Source: Mangrovibacterium lignilyticum (lineage in GTDB: Bacteria > Bacteroidota > Bacteroidia > Bacteroidales > Prolixibacteraceae). Taken from it: a DNA stretch of 64,000 nucleotides. Shown one piece after another: positions 48,424 to 57,862 of the stretch (position 1 is the stretch's first letter; every line of letters starts with the position of its first letter). The notes below the pieces were generated by a model that was not told where the DNA came from, made no database searches, and saw nothing but the letters and a program-made list of their open reading frames with translations. The position numbers and the translations under genes were made by a program. The DNA is taken from the NCBI RefSeq assembly GCF_010882175.1, contig NZ_WKLH01000004.1, positions 256,978 through 320,977 of the forward strand. The letters are read 5' to 3'.

Positions 48424-50031
48424 TTACCACCAGCGTGGATCTCCGGCTTTTCCAACGAGCTTGGATTCAGTGACGGTAAAGTCAAGATTGTCAGGATCGG
48501 CAAATATCGCATAACTATCTGCCCCCAAATCATCAGCTTCAATTGGGTTTTTATATTCTCCGGTCGGTTTTCCTTCAGCATCAACAACCGCAATCCAATA
48601 ACAATCACTTGTCTTGTAGTTGTCCTGAATTTTAGAATTCGTTACAGTTCCGGCACGTAAGCCTTCAGCACCTGTTTCTTTCCAAACAGCTCCAAACAGA
48701 CAGTTTGTGATATTCACATCGTTGATATTACCCATTCTGAAGAAATAGTCTTTCGGCGTATGATAAGTCGTCACGTTTGAGATAACCAGTTTTTCCAGGT
48801 CAGCCGCCATTTTATCAGATCGTAAGAATAGTTCGGTATGCCCAATAGTCGAATTGGTAAATGATATTGACTTGGTGACTACTTCTCCGTTGTCCAGATT
48901 AATTACTCCATACCCGGCAATTGAATCGATAAAGCAATTATTCACCGAGATATTATTTACCGTTGCTGCTGTTTTAATCCGCATCATACCTCGTTTGTAT
49001 CGAATATCGCAGTCTTCGAAAACAATTGAATCGATGGCTGCCCCTGACTGTGAAATATTGAACACATAGGTTGATCCGTAATTGCTATCCGTTCTTGGAT
49101 GGTCTGGATGGTCTGTAAAGGCAATTCCCTCCATATAGATTTTGTTAATATTTGCAGTCGCGTCGAGATCGAAGTTCCCGGTTACTTCCAGTATTGCTTT
49201 ACCTCTAACAGAAAGACCGGCTACTAAATTGAACCCTGATTTCAATATCGGTCCAGCAAGTTCATAAGTCGTTCCGCCTTTGAGTACGACAGTTACGCCG
49301 TTCGGGTAGTTCGTGGCTAAGTCGTCAAAGAAGGTTTGACTCAGTAGTTCGTAACTTTCTTCCGGTGTATAGGTGCGCAGGTCGACAACATCACCTTCGA
49401 ATATTTGAAGTGCAGAAGTCTCGAAGCTTTTCTTTCCCTGGTATTCGCCATCGAGGTAAGCTCTCACAAAGTATGATGTTTCAGGAGTTAAGTCCCCGAT
49501 GACAGCTGCTTTTGCATTATTCTCGGCGTCAGTAATCGTATACGAAATATCAACGGTATCTCCTCGAGTGACCAAAAGGCTATCATAGGTAACATCCGTC
49601 CAGGTTACTTTAACTTCAGTGTCCGTTACCGAACTGATATTCTCCAGTTTTGTTGGGTAGTCGGAAGTTCGAATAACCTCATTCTCAAAATAATTCGATT
49701 CCAGACTTTCGCCGATCGATTTTATTCGAATGAAATAGTTTGTGTCATAGTCCAGATCATCGAATCGATAAAATATTGTATCTGTTTCGATTTCAGTTGT
49801 TATCGTTTTGAAGGTATCGGTTGATAGTTGCAGTTGATACGAATCTGCACTGGCATATTTGTCCCATACCAGTCTGATCCACGTTCCACCATAACTTGTT
49901 TCACTTATTACCGGTCGGAATAAGCGGTCGGCCATTCCCAGGTCATCATCTTCTTTACAGCCATTGAAAATGAGTGTAAAGACTAAGGCTGCCAATGATA
50001 ACCAACTTATCTTGTTTTTTATCTGTTTCAT
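48424..50031 (-). CDS. surface lipoprotein with Fn3-like and DUF4957/DUF5123-type beta-helix domains
   Basis: 535 residues. Lipoprotein signal with Cys25 (TLIFNGC) followed by KEDDD. Two fibronectin III-like modules (about 40-130 and 130-215, for example WIRLVWDKYASADSYQLQLS) precede a right-handed beta-helix of pectate-lyase-like fold (about 220-535) with repeated strands such as VNNISVNNCFIDSIAGYGVI and VNITNCLFGAVWK. Proteins of this layout are often encoded directly after SusCD pairs in pectin loci; I assign the domain families from memory, not from a search. No catalytic residues are obvious, so a surface pectin-binding role is more likely than lyase activity (inference). It lies 49 bases after SusD. 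Confidence 0.75.
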   Translation of the reverse strand: MKQIKNKISWLSLAALVFTLIFNGCKEDDDLGMADRLFRPVISETSYGGTWIRLVWDKYASADSYQLQLSTDTFKTITTEIETDTIFYRFDDLDYDTNYFIRIKSIGESLESNYFENEVIRTSDYPTKLENISSVTDTEVKVTWTDVTYDSLLVTRGDTVDISYTITDAENNAKAAVIGDLTPETSYFVRAYLDGEYQGKKSFETSALQIFEGDVVDLRTYTPEESYELLSQTFFDDLATNYPNGVTVVLKGGTTYELAGPILKSGFNLVAGLSVRGKAILEVTGNFDLDATANINKIYMEGIAFTDHPDHPRTDSNYGSTYVFNISQSGAAIDSIVFEDCDIRYKRGMMRIKTAATVNNISVNNCFIDSIAGYGVINLDNGEVVTKSISFTNSTIGHTELFLRSDKMAADLEKLVISNVTTYHTPKDYFFRMGNINDVNITNCLFGAVWKETGAEGLRAGTVTNSKIQDNYKTSDCYWIAVVDAEGKPTGEYKNPIEADDLGADSYAIFADPDNLDFTVTESKLVGKAGDPRWW

Positions 50032-50080
50032 AAGAAGATTTTTTACAAATTATTTTTGAGCCATAATCATACAGCGTTTA

Positions 50081-52033
50081 TTAATTCAACAGGTACCCAT
50101 CATTGGTCAGGTAATCACTGCTTCCGATTGTGGTTGTAGAGATAGGCAACACATATGGGACAGCTGATTGTCCGGTTGGGTCGGTATATCCCCTCCAGCA
50201 ACGGATGGTATAGTCTGCTGAATCGTAGGTGCGTTCGCCTGTAACCTCATCATCCTGGTAGCTATAGAGGTTACGCGACCAGTTTGCACGAGCATAGGCA
50301 TTTTCGTTCCCTTCTTGTGCCAGATCTTCGACATCAACAATTGTCTCAGGAACTTCGGCGGGACGATATTTGACATTCATAAACGAAATTTCACCATTTT
50401 CTTTCCGGTAGTAGAGATAGTTGGCGTAATCGGCATATTGAGCAACATCGGGGTTTTCAAGCTCCAGGTCGAACGCTGCTTTCCCCATGTTGTCAAGTGT
50501 CTCTTTCGTTTCGATGATTTTCGTACCATAATTATTCCAGCGCACCAGGTCGAATTTGCGCAAGCACTCGCCACCAAATTCCCATGCGCGTTCGTCGACA
50601 ACGGCGTTGAAGAAATCTTCTTTTGAACCCAGATTCGAAACATACTGATCAACCTTTTCAGATTGCGCCTCTGCTGAGAAAGCTCTTTGGCGAACACGTT
50701 TCAGCGCATCTTTGGCAATACTTGTCGGGCCATTTAATTCATTTTCAGCTTCCGCCAACATCAATAGAATGTCGGAATAACGCATCAACGGCCAATTGAT
50801 CCCGGTTCCTTTCGATGAGCCTGCCCCCGGATCAGATGTTAACCACAAGCGATTCCATTTTGCACATGCTAGTCCAGTTGTGCCTTCGACGTAATATTTG
50901 TCATTGTCGTTTTTGTAGTAAGTGCGCGAGAAAGTTGCATCACGACGGGTATCGTCGTCATCAAACGAGAAATAATAGGTTGGTGTTAAGTTGACCTGGA
51001 TGGTTGAGGCTCCTTTGGAACTGCTTTGAACAGTAGATCCCACACACCAGCCAACGTCACCACCATACTGAGCTAGGAATGCTACTTCGTAAAGTACATC
51101 GTCATTAAGTGGTTTATTGTAAACGCACTCGTTGTAGAAAATTTCTGCGAAGTCGGAGTTTAATTCCCGGTCGCTTAAACTGATGAGTTTCTCACAATAG
51201 TCTTTTGCCAGTTGGTAGTAATCATTTGACGTTCGGGCTGTTTTTTCTGTTCCTGAATAGGTATAAGTGACAGCCAGTGAATCGTCAGTTGCTACATTTA
51301 AATAATCATCGGCCCTTTTCATTGTTCCATCAGCATTCATACCATAACCTGCACGAAACAAGGATAAGCGGGCAATCATTCCAAGTGCAAATTCACGGTT
51401 CATTCGTTCAATTCCATCCGCATATTCATCCGCGAAGTACATTCCTTCTTCTGCGTTCACCAAGTCTTGGATACAAGCAGTGTAGATGTAGTTTTTGTCT
51501 GTTCTGGGGATGTCTAGCTGCATGCCGGCCTTTGCTGCGTCATCAAAATAGGGAACATCGCCCCAGAAATTACAAAGTAGGAAATAGCGATACGCCTTTA
51601 AGCAGTAAGCTTCACCAAGGATCATTTGCATATCCGGATCATCGGCTTTATCACTGGCTTTAATGCCTTCAATACATTGATTGGCGCGGTCAATAGCCAA
51701 ATAGTTGTTTTGCCAGGCTTTGTAGATGTCGCTAAAACCGGACAGGTTTTTTCCTTCTAATGACCAGATATCGCGACGGGAACCATCAGGATTGGCGCTT
51801 GGTTGAATTGCTTCAACATCGGTATTTTGCATCCATACGCATGACATACGTGAGGTATATGGGTCTTCACCAAATAAGGAATAAACTCCTAGTATGGCTT
51901 TCTTTGCATCGGCCGTATTGGAAAAGATATAATCTGAGCTAAATGTAGATGGTGAATCTACCTCCAGATAATCTTTACAGGCTGTAAATGTGATTAATAT
52001 AAATCCAAATATTGCAAGGAATTTTGTATTCAT
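50081..52033 (-). CDS. SusD/RagB-like glycan-binding lipoprotein (pectin locus)
   Basis: 650 residues. Lipoprotein signal with Cys19 (ITFTAC), start CKDYLEVDSPSTFSSDYIF. SusD-type helices are present (AWQNNYLAIDRANQCIEGIK; ILGEAYCLKAYRYFLLCNFWG) as are the C-terminal SusD segments (LMRYSDILLMLAEAENELNG; VDERAWEFGGECLRKFDLVRW). It is longer than the two SusD proteins of the arabinan locus. It follows its SusC partner by 31 bases. Predicted ligand: homogalacturonan fragments made by the downstream CE8/PL1 enzymes (inference). Confidence 0.94.
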   Translation of the reverse strand: MNTKFLAIFGFILITFTACKDYLEVDSPSTFSSDYIFSNTADAKKAILGVYSLFGEDPYTSRMSCVWMQNTDVEAIQPSANPDGSRRDIWSLEGKNLSGFSDIYKAWQNNYLAIDRANQCIEGIKASDKADDPDMQMILGEAYCLKAYRYFLLCNFWGDVPYFDDAAKAGMQLDIPRTDKNYIYTACIQDLVNAEEGMYFADEYADGIERMNREFALGMIARLSLFRAGYGMNADGTMKRADDYLNVATDDSLAVTYTYSGTEKTARTSNDYYQLAKDYCEKLISLSDRELNSDFAEIFYNECVYNKPLNDDVLYEVAFLAQYGGDVGWCVGSTVQSSSKGASTIQVNLTPTYYFSFDDDDTRRDATFSRTYYKNDNDKYYVEGTTGLACAKWNRLWLTSDPGAGSSKGTGINWPLMRYSDILLMLAEAENELNGPTSIAKDALKRVRQRAFSAEAQSEKVDQYVSNLGSKEDFFNAVVDERAWEFGGECLRKFDLVRWNNYGTKIIETKETLDNMGKAAFDLELENPDVAQYADYANYLYYRKENGEISFMNVKYRPAEVPETIVDVEDLAQEGNENAYARANWSRNLYSYQDDEVTGERTYDSADYTIRCWRGYTDPTGQSAVPYVLPISTTTIGSSDYLTNDGYLLN

Positions 52034-52064
52034 TTTTGTATTCTTTTAGATTTCAAAAGTTAGC

Positions 52065-55000
52065 TTAGAAAGTTACGTTTACACCAAATGTCCATGATAA
52101 GCTTTTGGGATACGAAGAATAATCAACTCCGGGAGTTAAACCGGATGTAGAGCTATTTCGCACAGGTGAACTAACTTCCGGGTCATAACCGGTATAATTT
52201 GTCCAAGTCCATACATTGTTAACTGTCGTGTAAAGTCTCAGCCTTTGAATTTTTACCTGGCGAGTTAATTGGGCCGGAAGTGTGTAGCCTAAAGTAACGT
52301 TTTGCAACCGTAAGAACGATCCGTCTTCAATGGCCCAGGAGTGTGGTACTGCAACTGCATTTCCGAATGAGAACGGTGACCACAATGCTTTCGCATTTGC
52401 TCCTTCGTTCATCGCTTGCAGCGTTTCCAAATCAGTAATGATTTCTCCGGTTTCTCTGTTTAAGTAAGTATAACGGTTGTCAGCATCCATTATGTTCAAC
52501 ATGTTTGGATAACTCGTCCGATATTGCTGAGTAGAGGCAATTTTATTGGCATTATAAATGTCATTGCCGTAGACAAAGTTAAATAACAAAGAAAGGTCGA
52601 AGCCCTGGAAGGTTGAATTGACTCCGAAACCGCCATAAAAATCAGGAGTGGCATTTCCAATAACTGTTCTGTCGTTGTCATCAACGAATCCTGAATTATC
52701 AAGATCTTTCAATTTGATTGTACCGGGACGAACACCAATCCGGCCACCGAGCATACCAATTGATTGAACACCATCTTTCAAAATGTATTCTTCACTTGTA
52801 GGATCGTATGAACTGAAATCATCGGTTGTATAGTACCCGTCGGTGACCCAGCCGTAAATCAGACCGACCGGTTCTCCAACCCTGATTTTGTAGTCATAGT
52901 AACCTTTGTTATCAGTACCGGCCCATCCTGAAGCGTAGCTTTGTTCGGTGAGTCCAGGTGCCAGTCGGTCAACATTGGATTTGTAGAAACCAAAGTTAAA
53001 GTTGGCCGATAAGGTAAATTTTCTTTTTTCAATAATATAGCCGTTCATCGTCAATTCAATCCCCTTAGTTGACGTAGAACCGATATTCTCGAATGTACTG
53101 TCGTAACCTGGGGCAACAATATTTCTTTTAATCAACAGGTCATCAGCCGAGTTTTTATAAGCTTCGAATGAGCCGGAAATGCGCTCGTGAAAAAAGCCAA
53201 AGTCTAAACCGATATTTCGGGTAATGGTCGTTTCCCATTTCAGATTTGGATTCGGTAATTCACTGTTTGTCGGTCTGTAATATCCCGCCATTTGATCACC
53301 GATACCATAAGCTTTGCGGTCATCGATAGCGTAGCTGAGTTTATATTTGGTTGATCCGATTTTATCATTACCGGCTTGACCATAACTGACTCTCAGTTTC
53401 AAGTTTGAAACCCAACTTTCAGCGCTAGCCATGAATGGTTCCTTGTTAATACGCCAGGCAACAGCACCTGCGGGGAAATAGCCCCAACGGTTTCCTTCAG
53501 CAAATTTGGTGGATCCATCTGCACGAAAAGTACCGGTCACGTAGTATTTATCGTCGAAGACGTAATTGATACGGCCAAAGAATGAAGCTTTGTTATATTC
53601 GTCGGAATAGGCACTTGAAATAGATGGAACACCTCCGGTAAGCCCTAAATTGGCAAAGATTTTATCCGGCGATAAATCATCGCTGAAATTGGTCGCGTAA
53701 ATGTCGGTTGATTTTGATTGCGATGAATTTATTTCCTGGCCAATCATCGCATCAAACCGATGGTTCCCCGATTCAAAATTGTAGGTTAAAGTCTGTGCCT
53801 CTCTTACTTGCGTGCTGCTTTGTTGTACTAAGTCAACTAATGGCTCGCCTCCGGCGTAAGATGCATTGCTGGTGTATTTCCCCCAATAGCTTTGGTTGTC
53901 ATCAAAACGATATGTATAGCCACCTTCCAGCCGGTAAGCCAACCCTTTTATGATATCCCAGGTAATAGCTCCGGTGAATGCAAAACTTTTCTGATCTTTT
54001 CTTTTCCAGTATTGAGCTGCTTGTTCCGAGAGTGTCAGATTACTTCTGACCCATTCTTCGTATTCATCGTCGGGAAGCGTACCCGGGTCAATAACGATTT
54101 GATCCTGCAACCCGTTTACAGGGCCTTTGGTTATGGCATCCGACGTACGAACTTTATAGGTGCCACCTGAAGTACCCGACCCGTTTACCTCTGTGTCAGC
54201 AACACGGGCATTAATGTCGAGTCTTAGGTTGTCCCACAATTGGTGGTTTAATTTGAAGTTGACATTGTAACGGGTGTAGTCGTTGTTTTCCATCAAACCT
54301 CCGTTTTTGGTGTAGGTGGAACTCAACGAATATTTTGTCTTTTCATTTCCTCCCTGGATCGAAATGTTATGTTGTTGCGAAAGTACATCAGCACCAAACA
54401 TGTCATCTTGCCAGTCAGTTCCTTTTTGATATTTATAAAGGTCGAGGTCTTCATAAACACCAAAGCGTTTTTCAAAACCGTTGATACCATCTTCTCCGTT
54501 TATCGCCGCTAATTCATAATTCATCATGACATACTCATAGGGATCAAGTACATCAAGGCGGTTTTTTAGCGACTTCGTTTGAAGGTATCCGTTATAGCTC
54601 ACTTGTGTTTTTCCACCTTTGGCGCTTTTCGTTGTAATAATGATTACACCGTTTGCACCTTGCGAACCGTAAATTGCGGTTGATGAAGCGTCTTTCAACA
54701 CGTTAATTGACTCAATGTCGGTTGGGGCGATATCGTTGATGCTTGAAACGGGGAAGCCGTCCACGATATAAAGGGGTGAATTATCACCGGTGATTGACCC
54801 TCCACCACGAACGCGAACGATGATTTCAGCATCAGGAGATCCGTCAGCAGTTGTGATCTGAACACCGGCCAAACGACCGCTCAATGCTTCAGCCGTATTG
54901 CTAACCGGAATTTTACTCAGGGTTTCGCCCTGAACGGAAGCAACTGATCCTGTCAAATCTTTTTTGCGAACGGTACCGTAACCAATGGCAACAACTTCTT

Positions 55001-55649
55001 CCAAACCGATTGATTCTTCCTGCATGGTAAGATTGATTGTTCCTTTGCTAACAGGGACTTCCTGCATTTTCATACCTAAAAACGAAAAAATAAGCGTCGC
55101 ATTTGCGGGCAAGTCATTCAAACTGTAATTTCCGTTTGGATCGGTGATTGTACCGTTCGTTGTTCCTTTTACCACCACAGTAACACCTGGTAAAGGCAGG
55201 CCTTCGGTATCGATAACTCTACCAGTCACGCTTTTTATTCCCTGTGTCGTTTTCATCGGTTTAGGGGTTTCTTTCGCGTCTTGGTTCTCGGGGTAAAGAA
55301 CGATTTGTCGGTTTTTAATGACATAATCCGTGCTCGTGCCTTCGAAAAGGGTGTTTAGAACTTCTTCCACCGATTTATTCTCCAAATTGATGTTAACCTT
55401 GCGTTGAACATCAACTTTACTATCGTTATACATGAAGAAATATTCGGTCTGATCTTCAATTTCCCGAAGCACATCTTTAATGGTTGTGTTGGCCATGTTG
55501 ATGTTCAGACTTGTTGCCTGGGAGAAACCCTCCGCCTGAACAGCCATAAACGAGATGAGTAGTAGTAATGTTGTTAGTTTCATAATACGATTTAATCGCA
55601 GCAGATAATATAACAACCTGCTGTTGTCACAAAATGTCTTTTTTTTCAT
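52065..55649 (-). CDS. SusC-like TonB-dependent transporter with STN signalling domain (pectin locus)
   Basis: 1194 residues. A long N-terminal leader (signal core LTTLLLLISFMAVQAEGFSQ, about 24-44) is followed by an STN domain (about 48-118, TTIKDVLREIEDQTEYFFMY), a carboxypeptidase-regulatory-like domain (VTGRVIDTEGLPLPGVTVVV, about 140-215), the plug (VRVRGGGSITGDNSPLYIVD; NVLKDASSTAIYGSQGANGV) and the barrel. In family knowledge the STN domain contacts a FecR anti-sigma factor when substrate is bound, releasing the ECF sigma factor; both partners are encoded directly upstream. This domain is lacking from the two SusC proteins of the arabinan locus, a clean correlation with the two regulatory systems. 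Confidence 0.96.
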   Translation of the reverse strand: MKKKTFCDNSRLLYYLLRLNRIMKLTTLLLLISFMAVQAEGFSQATSLNINMANTTIKDVLREIEDQTEYFFMYNDSKVDVQRKVNINLENKSVEEVLNTLFEGTSTDYVIKNRQIVLYPENQDAKETPKPMKTTQGIKSVTGRVIDTEGLPLPGVTVVVKGTTNGTITDPNGNYSLNDLPANATLIFSFLGMKMQEVPVSKGTINLTMQEESIGLEEVVAIGYGTVRKKDLTGSVASVQGETLSKIPVSNTAEALSGRLAGVQITTADGSPDAEIIVRVRGGGSITGDNSPLYIVDGFPVSSINDIAPTDIESINVLKDASSTAIYGSQGANGVIIITTKSAKGGKTQVSYNGYLQTKSLKNRLDVLDPYEYVMMNYELAAINGEDGINGFEKRFGVYEDLDLYKYQKGTDWQDDMFGADVLSQQHNISIQGGNEKTKYSLSSTYTKNGGLMENNDYTRYNVNFKLNHQLWDNLRLDINARVADTEVNGSGTSGGTYKVRTSDAITKGPVNGLQDQIVIDPGTLPDDEYEEWVRSNLTLSEQAAQYWKRKDQKSFAFTGAITWDIIKGLAYRLEGGYTYRFDDNQSYWGKYTSNASYAGGEPLVDLVQQSSTQVREAQTLTYNFESGNHRFDAMIGQEINSSQSKSTDIYATNFSDDLSPDKIFANLGLTGGVPSISSAYSDEYNKASFFGRINYVFDDKYYVTGTFRADGSTKFAEGNRWGYFPAGAVAWRINKEPFMASAESWVSNLKLRVSYGQAGNDKIGSTKYKLSYAIDDRKAYGIGDQMAGYYRPTNSELPNPNLKWETTITRNIGLDFGFFHERISGSFEAYKNSADDLLIKRNIVAPGYDSTFENIGSTSTKGIELTMNGYIIEKRKFTLSANFNFGFYKSNVDRLAPGLTEQSYASGWAGTDNKGYYDYKIRVGEPVGLIYGWVTDGYYTTDDFSSYDPTSEEYILKDGVQSIGMLGGRIGVRPGTIKLKDLDNSGFVDDNDRTVIGNATPDFYGGFGVNSTFQGFDLSLLFNFVYGNDIYNANKIASTQQYRTSYPNMLNIMDADNRYTYLNRETGEIITDLETLQAMNEGANAKALWSPFSFGNAVAVPHSWAIEDGSFLRLQNVTLGYTLPAQLTRQVKIQRLRLYTTVNNVWTWTNYTGYDPEVSSPVRNSSTSGLTPGVDYSSYPKSLSWTFGVNVTF

Positions 55650-55702
55650 AAGTTTGTTTTGCTATTGTTTTAACTTTTAAACCTTCAGAGGTTTGAAATT
55701 TC

Positions 55703-55730
55703 GGAGGAAGGTGCGTCAACACTTTCCTCC
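55703..55730 (-). other. hairpin between FecR and SusC genes
   Basis: An 11-base stem GGAGGAAGGTG/CACTTTCCTCC (one G-T pair, 6-base loop) lies in the 99-base gap. On the minus strand it is not followed by a T run. It may separate low-level regulator expression from high-level transporter expression. Confidence 0.6.
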
Positions 55731-55748
55731 TGTTTTTTATGCCATACT

Positions 55749-56729
55749 TTATTCGTTTAGTGATTTAATAATTACTTGATTACCATTTATGTTGTATTTA
55801 AAGGCGGTTGTTAAGGCCATTAGCTGAAGCATTTCCCGTAAGCTCTCTGTTTTTATGGTCATCGTGTAGTTTTGAGTATCTTTCATGTCCTTCTCAATGA
55901 TAAAGTCCACTCCGTACCAACGCTCCATTTGTTTCAATACATCGTTAAAAGGTGTGTTGTCAAACTGCAAGGTTTCTTCTTTCCACGATGTGTAAAATTT
56001 GGTGTTAACCGGGCTATTTGACATGCGACCATCTTGCGTGTCAATCCGATTTTGTTGTCCGGGTTCCAAAAGGCTTGTCTCGTTGGTGGATTTGTTGAAG
56101 ACCTTTACGCTGCCTTCAACCAAAGTGGTGAGTAACTCATCGTCCTCGGTGTAAGCACGTACGTCGAATTTTGTTCCCAGCACCCGGACATTGGCCATGT
56201 GAGTTTGCACAACAAAAGGATGGAGCCGATCTTTCTCGACTTCAAAGTAGGCTTCGCCATTGAGCTCCAGTTGCCGATTCTTATTAAAATTTGTGTAATA
56301 AGTTAAAGTAGAGCCGCCATTCAGATAGCCGGTCGACCCATCCGGCAAAGTAAATTGCACCCTCGATCCCTTTGGAGCGTGAATTTCAGAAACGGAATGC
56401 TGAACTTGATAATAGTTAATGCCGAAATAGAGGCCGGAAATTAGAGCAGGTAGTAGTAAAAAAGCCGCAACCCGAGAATACCAATGAAGGATTAGTTTTT
56501 TATAATCGGTGGATTTTTGATCCGGTTTTTGAATGCCTCGATGAATTTTATGGAGAATGTGGCGGAGATCAACCTTTTGCGATGATGCCTGATCCCAATG
56601 CTTTTTCGATAGTTCCTTCAAGGACTCTTCAGCCGAATTGTCAGAATATCGGTCGCTAACGAATTTTTCATCTTCCGAAGAATTGCCTTTATAATAAGCG
56701 TCAATCCTTTCTAGATCTTTTTGTTCCAT
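55749..56729 (-). CDS. FecR family anti-sigma factor
   Basis: 326 residues. A cytoplasmic N-terminal part that would hold the sigma factor (about 1-88), one membrane span (about 92-112, RVAAFLLLPALISGLYFGI), a periplasmic FecR domain (about 120-225, with IHAPKGSRVQFTLPDGSTGY and LNGEAYFEVEKD) and a C-terminal DUF4974-type domain (about 255-326, FDNTPFNDVLKQMERWYGVD) related to STN. It should relay binding of pectin oligosaccharide at the STN-type SusC to the ECF sigma factor. It lies 75 bases after the sigma gene in the usual sigma-FecR-SusC order. Confidence 0.95.
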   Translation of the reverse strand: MEQKDLERIDAYYKGNSSEDEKFVSDRYSDNSAEESLKELSKKHWDQASSQKVDLRHILHKIHRGIQKPDQKSTDYKKLILHWYSRVAAFLLLPALISGLYFGINYYQVQHSVSEIHAPKGSRVQFTLPDGSTGYLNGGSTLTYYTNFNKNRQLELNGEAYFEVEKDRLHPFVVQTHMANVRVLGTKFDVRAYTEDDELLTTLVEGSVKVFNKSTNETSLLEPGQQNRIDTQDGRMSNSPVNTKFYTSWKEETLQFDNTPFNDVLKQMERWYGVDFIIEKDMKDTQNYTMTIKTESLREMLQLMALTTAFKYNINGNQVIIKSLNE

Positions 56730-56804
56730 AAATTTAGTTCAGGTGTTTACAAACTGTAGTATCCGCTAGTGAGCATTTACACCTAATCTAAATCTGAAGT
56801 TTTT

Positions 56805-57386
56805 TCAAAAAAAGTGAATATAGAAAAAAAGCAAGCCGATCAGATTTTCCCGGGAGAGTTCTTCTTTCAGGAATTTTAGAGCAGCATGTAGATGATTTTC
56901 GGCTGTTTTTTTGCTGATTTGCATTTCATCAGCGATTTCCAGGGCATTTTTCCCTTCAATCCGACTTTTCACAAATACCTCACGGCGTTTGTCGGGCATT
57001 CGTTCCACCAGGCGATCGACAGTTTCTGTAAGCTCCCAGTAGGTATCATTTGGTTCTAACAGAAGTTTATCCGCTAAATCCCTGCTTTCGTGCTGCAGGT
57101 ATTTTTCGACGATCTTTTTCGAGCGGAAGTGTTTCTTGATCTGGTTGAATGCAATGGTGAAAAGGTAGGATTGAAATTGGTGTTCTTCTTTTAACCGGCT
57201 CCGTGTTTCCCATATTTTGGTAAACACGTCCTGTACAAGTTCTTCGGTATCTTCTTTTGATTTTAGATAACCAAAAGCAAAGTGATAAAGTCTGGAACTA
57301 TATTGATCAAACAAGTCATTAAAAGCAACGATGTCGCTTTGCCTGAGTTGCCTTATAAGTTTGTTGGTTGTTTGGTTTGACTTCAC
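56805..57386 (-). CDS. ECF RNA polymerase sigma factor (Bacteroides expansion type)
   Basis: 193 residues with region 2 (LFDQYSSRLYHFAFGYLKSK; ELVQDVFTKIWETR, about 20-85) and region 4 (about 125-180, MPDKRREVFVKSRIEGKNAL then EIADEMQISKKTAENHLHAA). Regions 1 and 3 are absent as in ECF factors. The C-terminal end is unusually hydrophobic (LIGLLFFYIHFF), a feature seen in this subfamily. It likely directs polymerase to the pectin SusC operon after release by FecR. The first gene of the minus-strand locus; its own promoter is not obvious, although a TAATTTTG -7-like element lies 29 bases upstream (complement of 57415-57422). Confidence 0.95.
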   Translation of the reverse strand: MKSNQTTNKLIRQLRQSDIVAFNDLFDQYSSRLYHFAFGYLKSKEDTEELVQDVFTKIWETRSRLKEEHQFQSYLFTIAFNQIKKHFRSKKIVEKYLQHESRDLADKLLLEPNDTYWELTETVDRLVERMPDKRREVFVKSRIEGKNALEIADEMQISKKTAENHLHAALKFLKEELSRENLIGLLFFYIHFF

Positions 57387-57862
57387 AAATTACTAACGTT
57401 CGATACTTCGGTTTCAAAATTAACAAAGCAAGCTTATAAATGTGCCATAATTTTAAGTTTTTTTATCTGATCGTTATGTTGCGTATAGATATGATAAATT
57501 GTAGAGAACAAAGCTTGGTTTTTGTTGCGTGATTTTGGCTATTTGCTTAAAATGATTTTAAATAGCAGGAAGCATCACAGTTTAGATTCTTTTTAGGAAA
57601 AGGAATGTAGGATGTATTAAATTATTGTAATTGAGTTTGTTTTGATCGTTTTCAGTGCAAGTTAAAAACGATTTTAACAAAAATATGACAGTGCATCTCC
57701 TGCCTGTTGGGGCTCTTGGTTGCAAATCCTTGAAAACTTTGAGCTCTTTGGCTATATTTGCTAGCCTTGCACCTAAAACCAATAAGATCCCGGTCTAAGT
57801 CTGCCCGATATGTGTAGTTGATCCGGGATTTGAACACAATAAACTGATAAACTTAAAAACAA
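57387..57862. other. divergent intergenic region between the sigma factor and etfB
   Basis: About 475 bases with no credible gene; short minus-strand open frames near 57582-57837 have no family resemblance. It should hold the promoters of the sigma gene (minus) and of the etf operon (plus). Confidence 0.6.
57729..57760 (+). promoter_or_regulatory. candidate promoter of the etfBA-ACAD operon
   Basis: A full -7 element TATATTTG (57753-57760) with CTTG (57729-57732, three of four matches) 20 bases upstream. The etfB start is 102 bases downstream. Confidence 0.5.

Noticed and set aside
57582..57837. Two overlapping minus-strand open frames upstream of etfB
   Set aside because: No conserved features, and they overlap the likely etf promoter.
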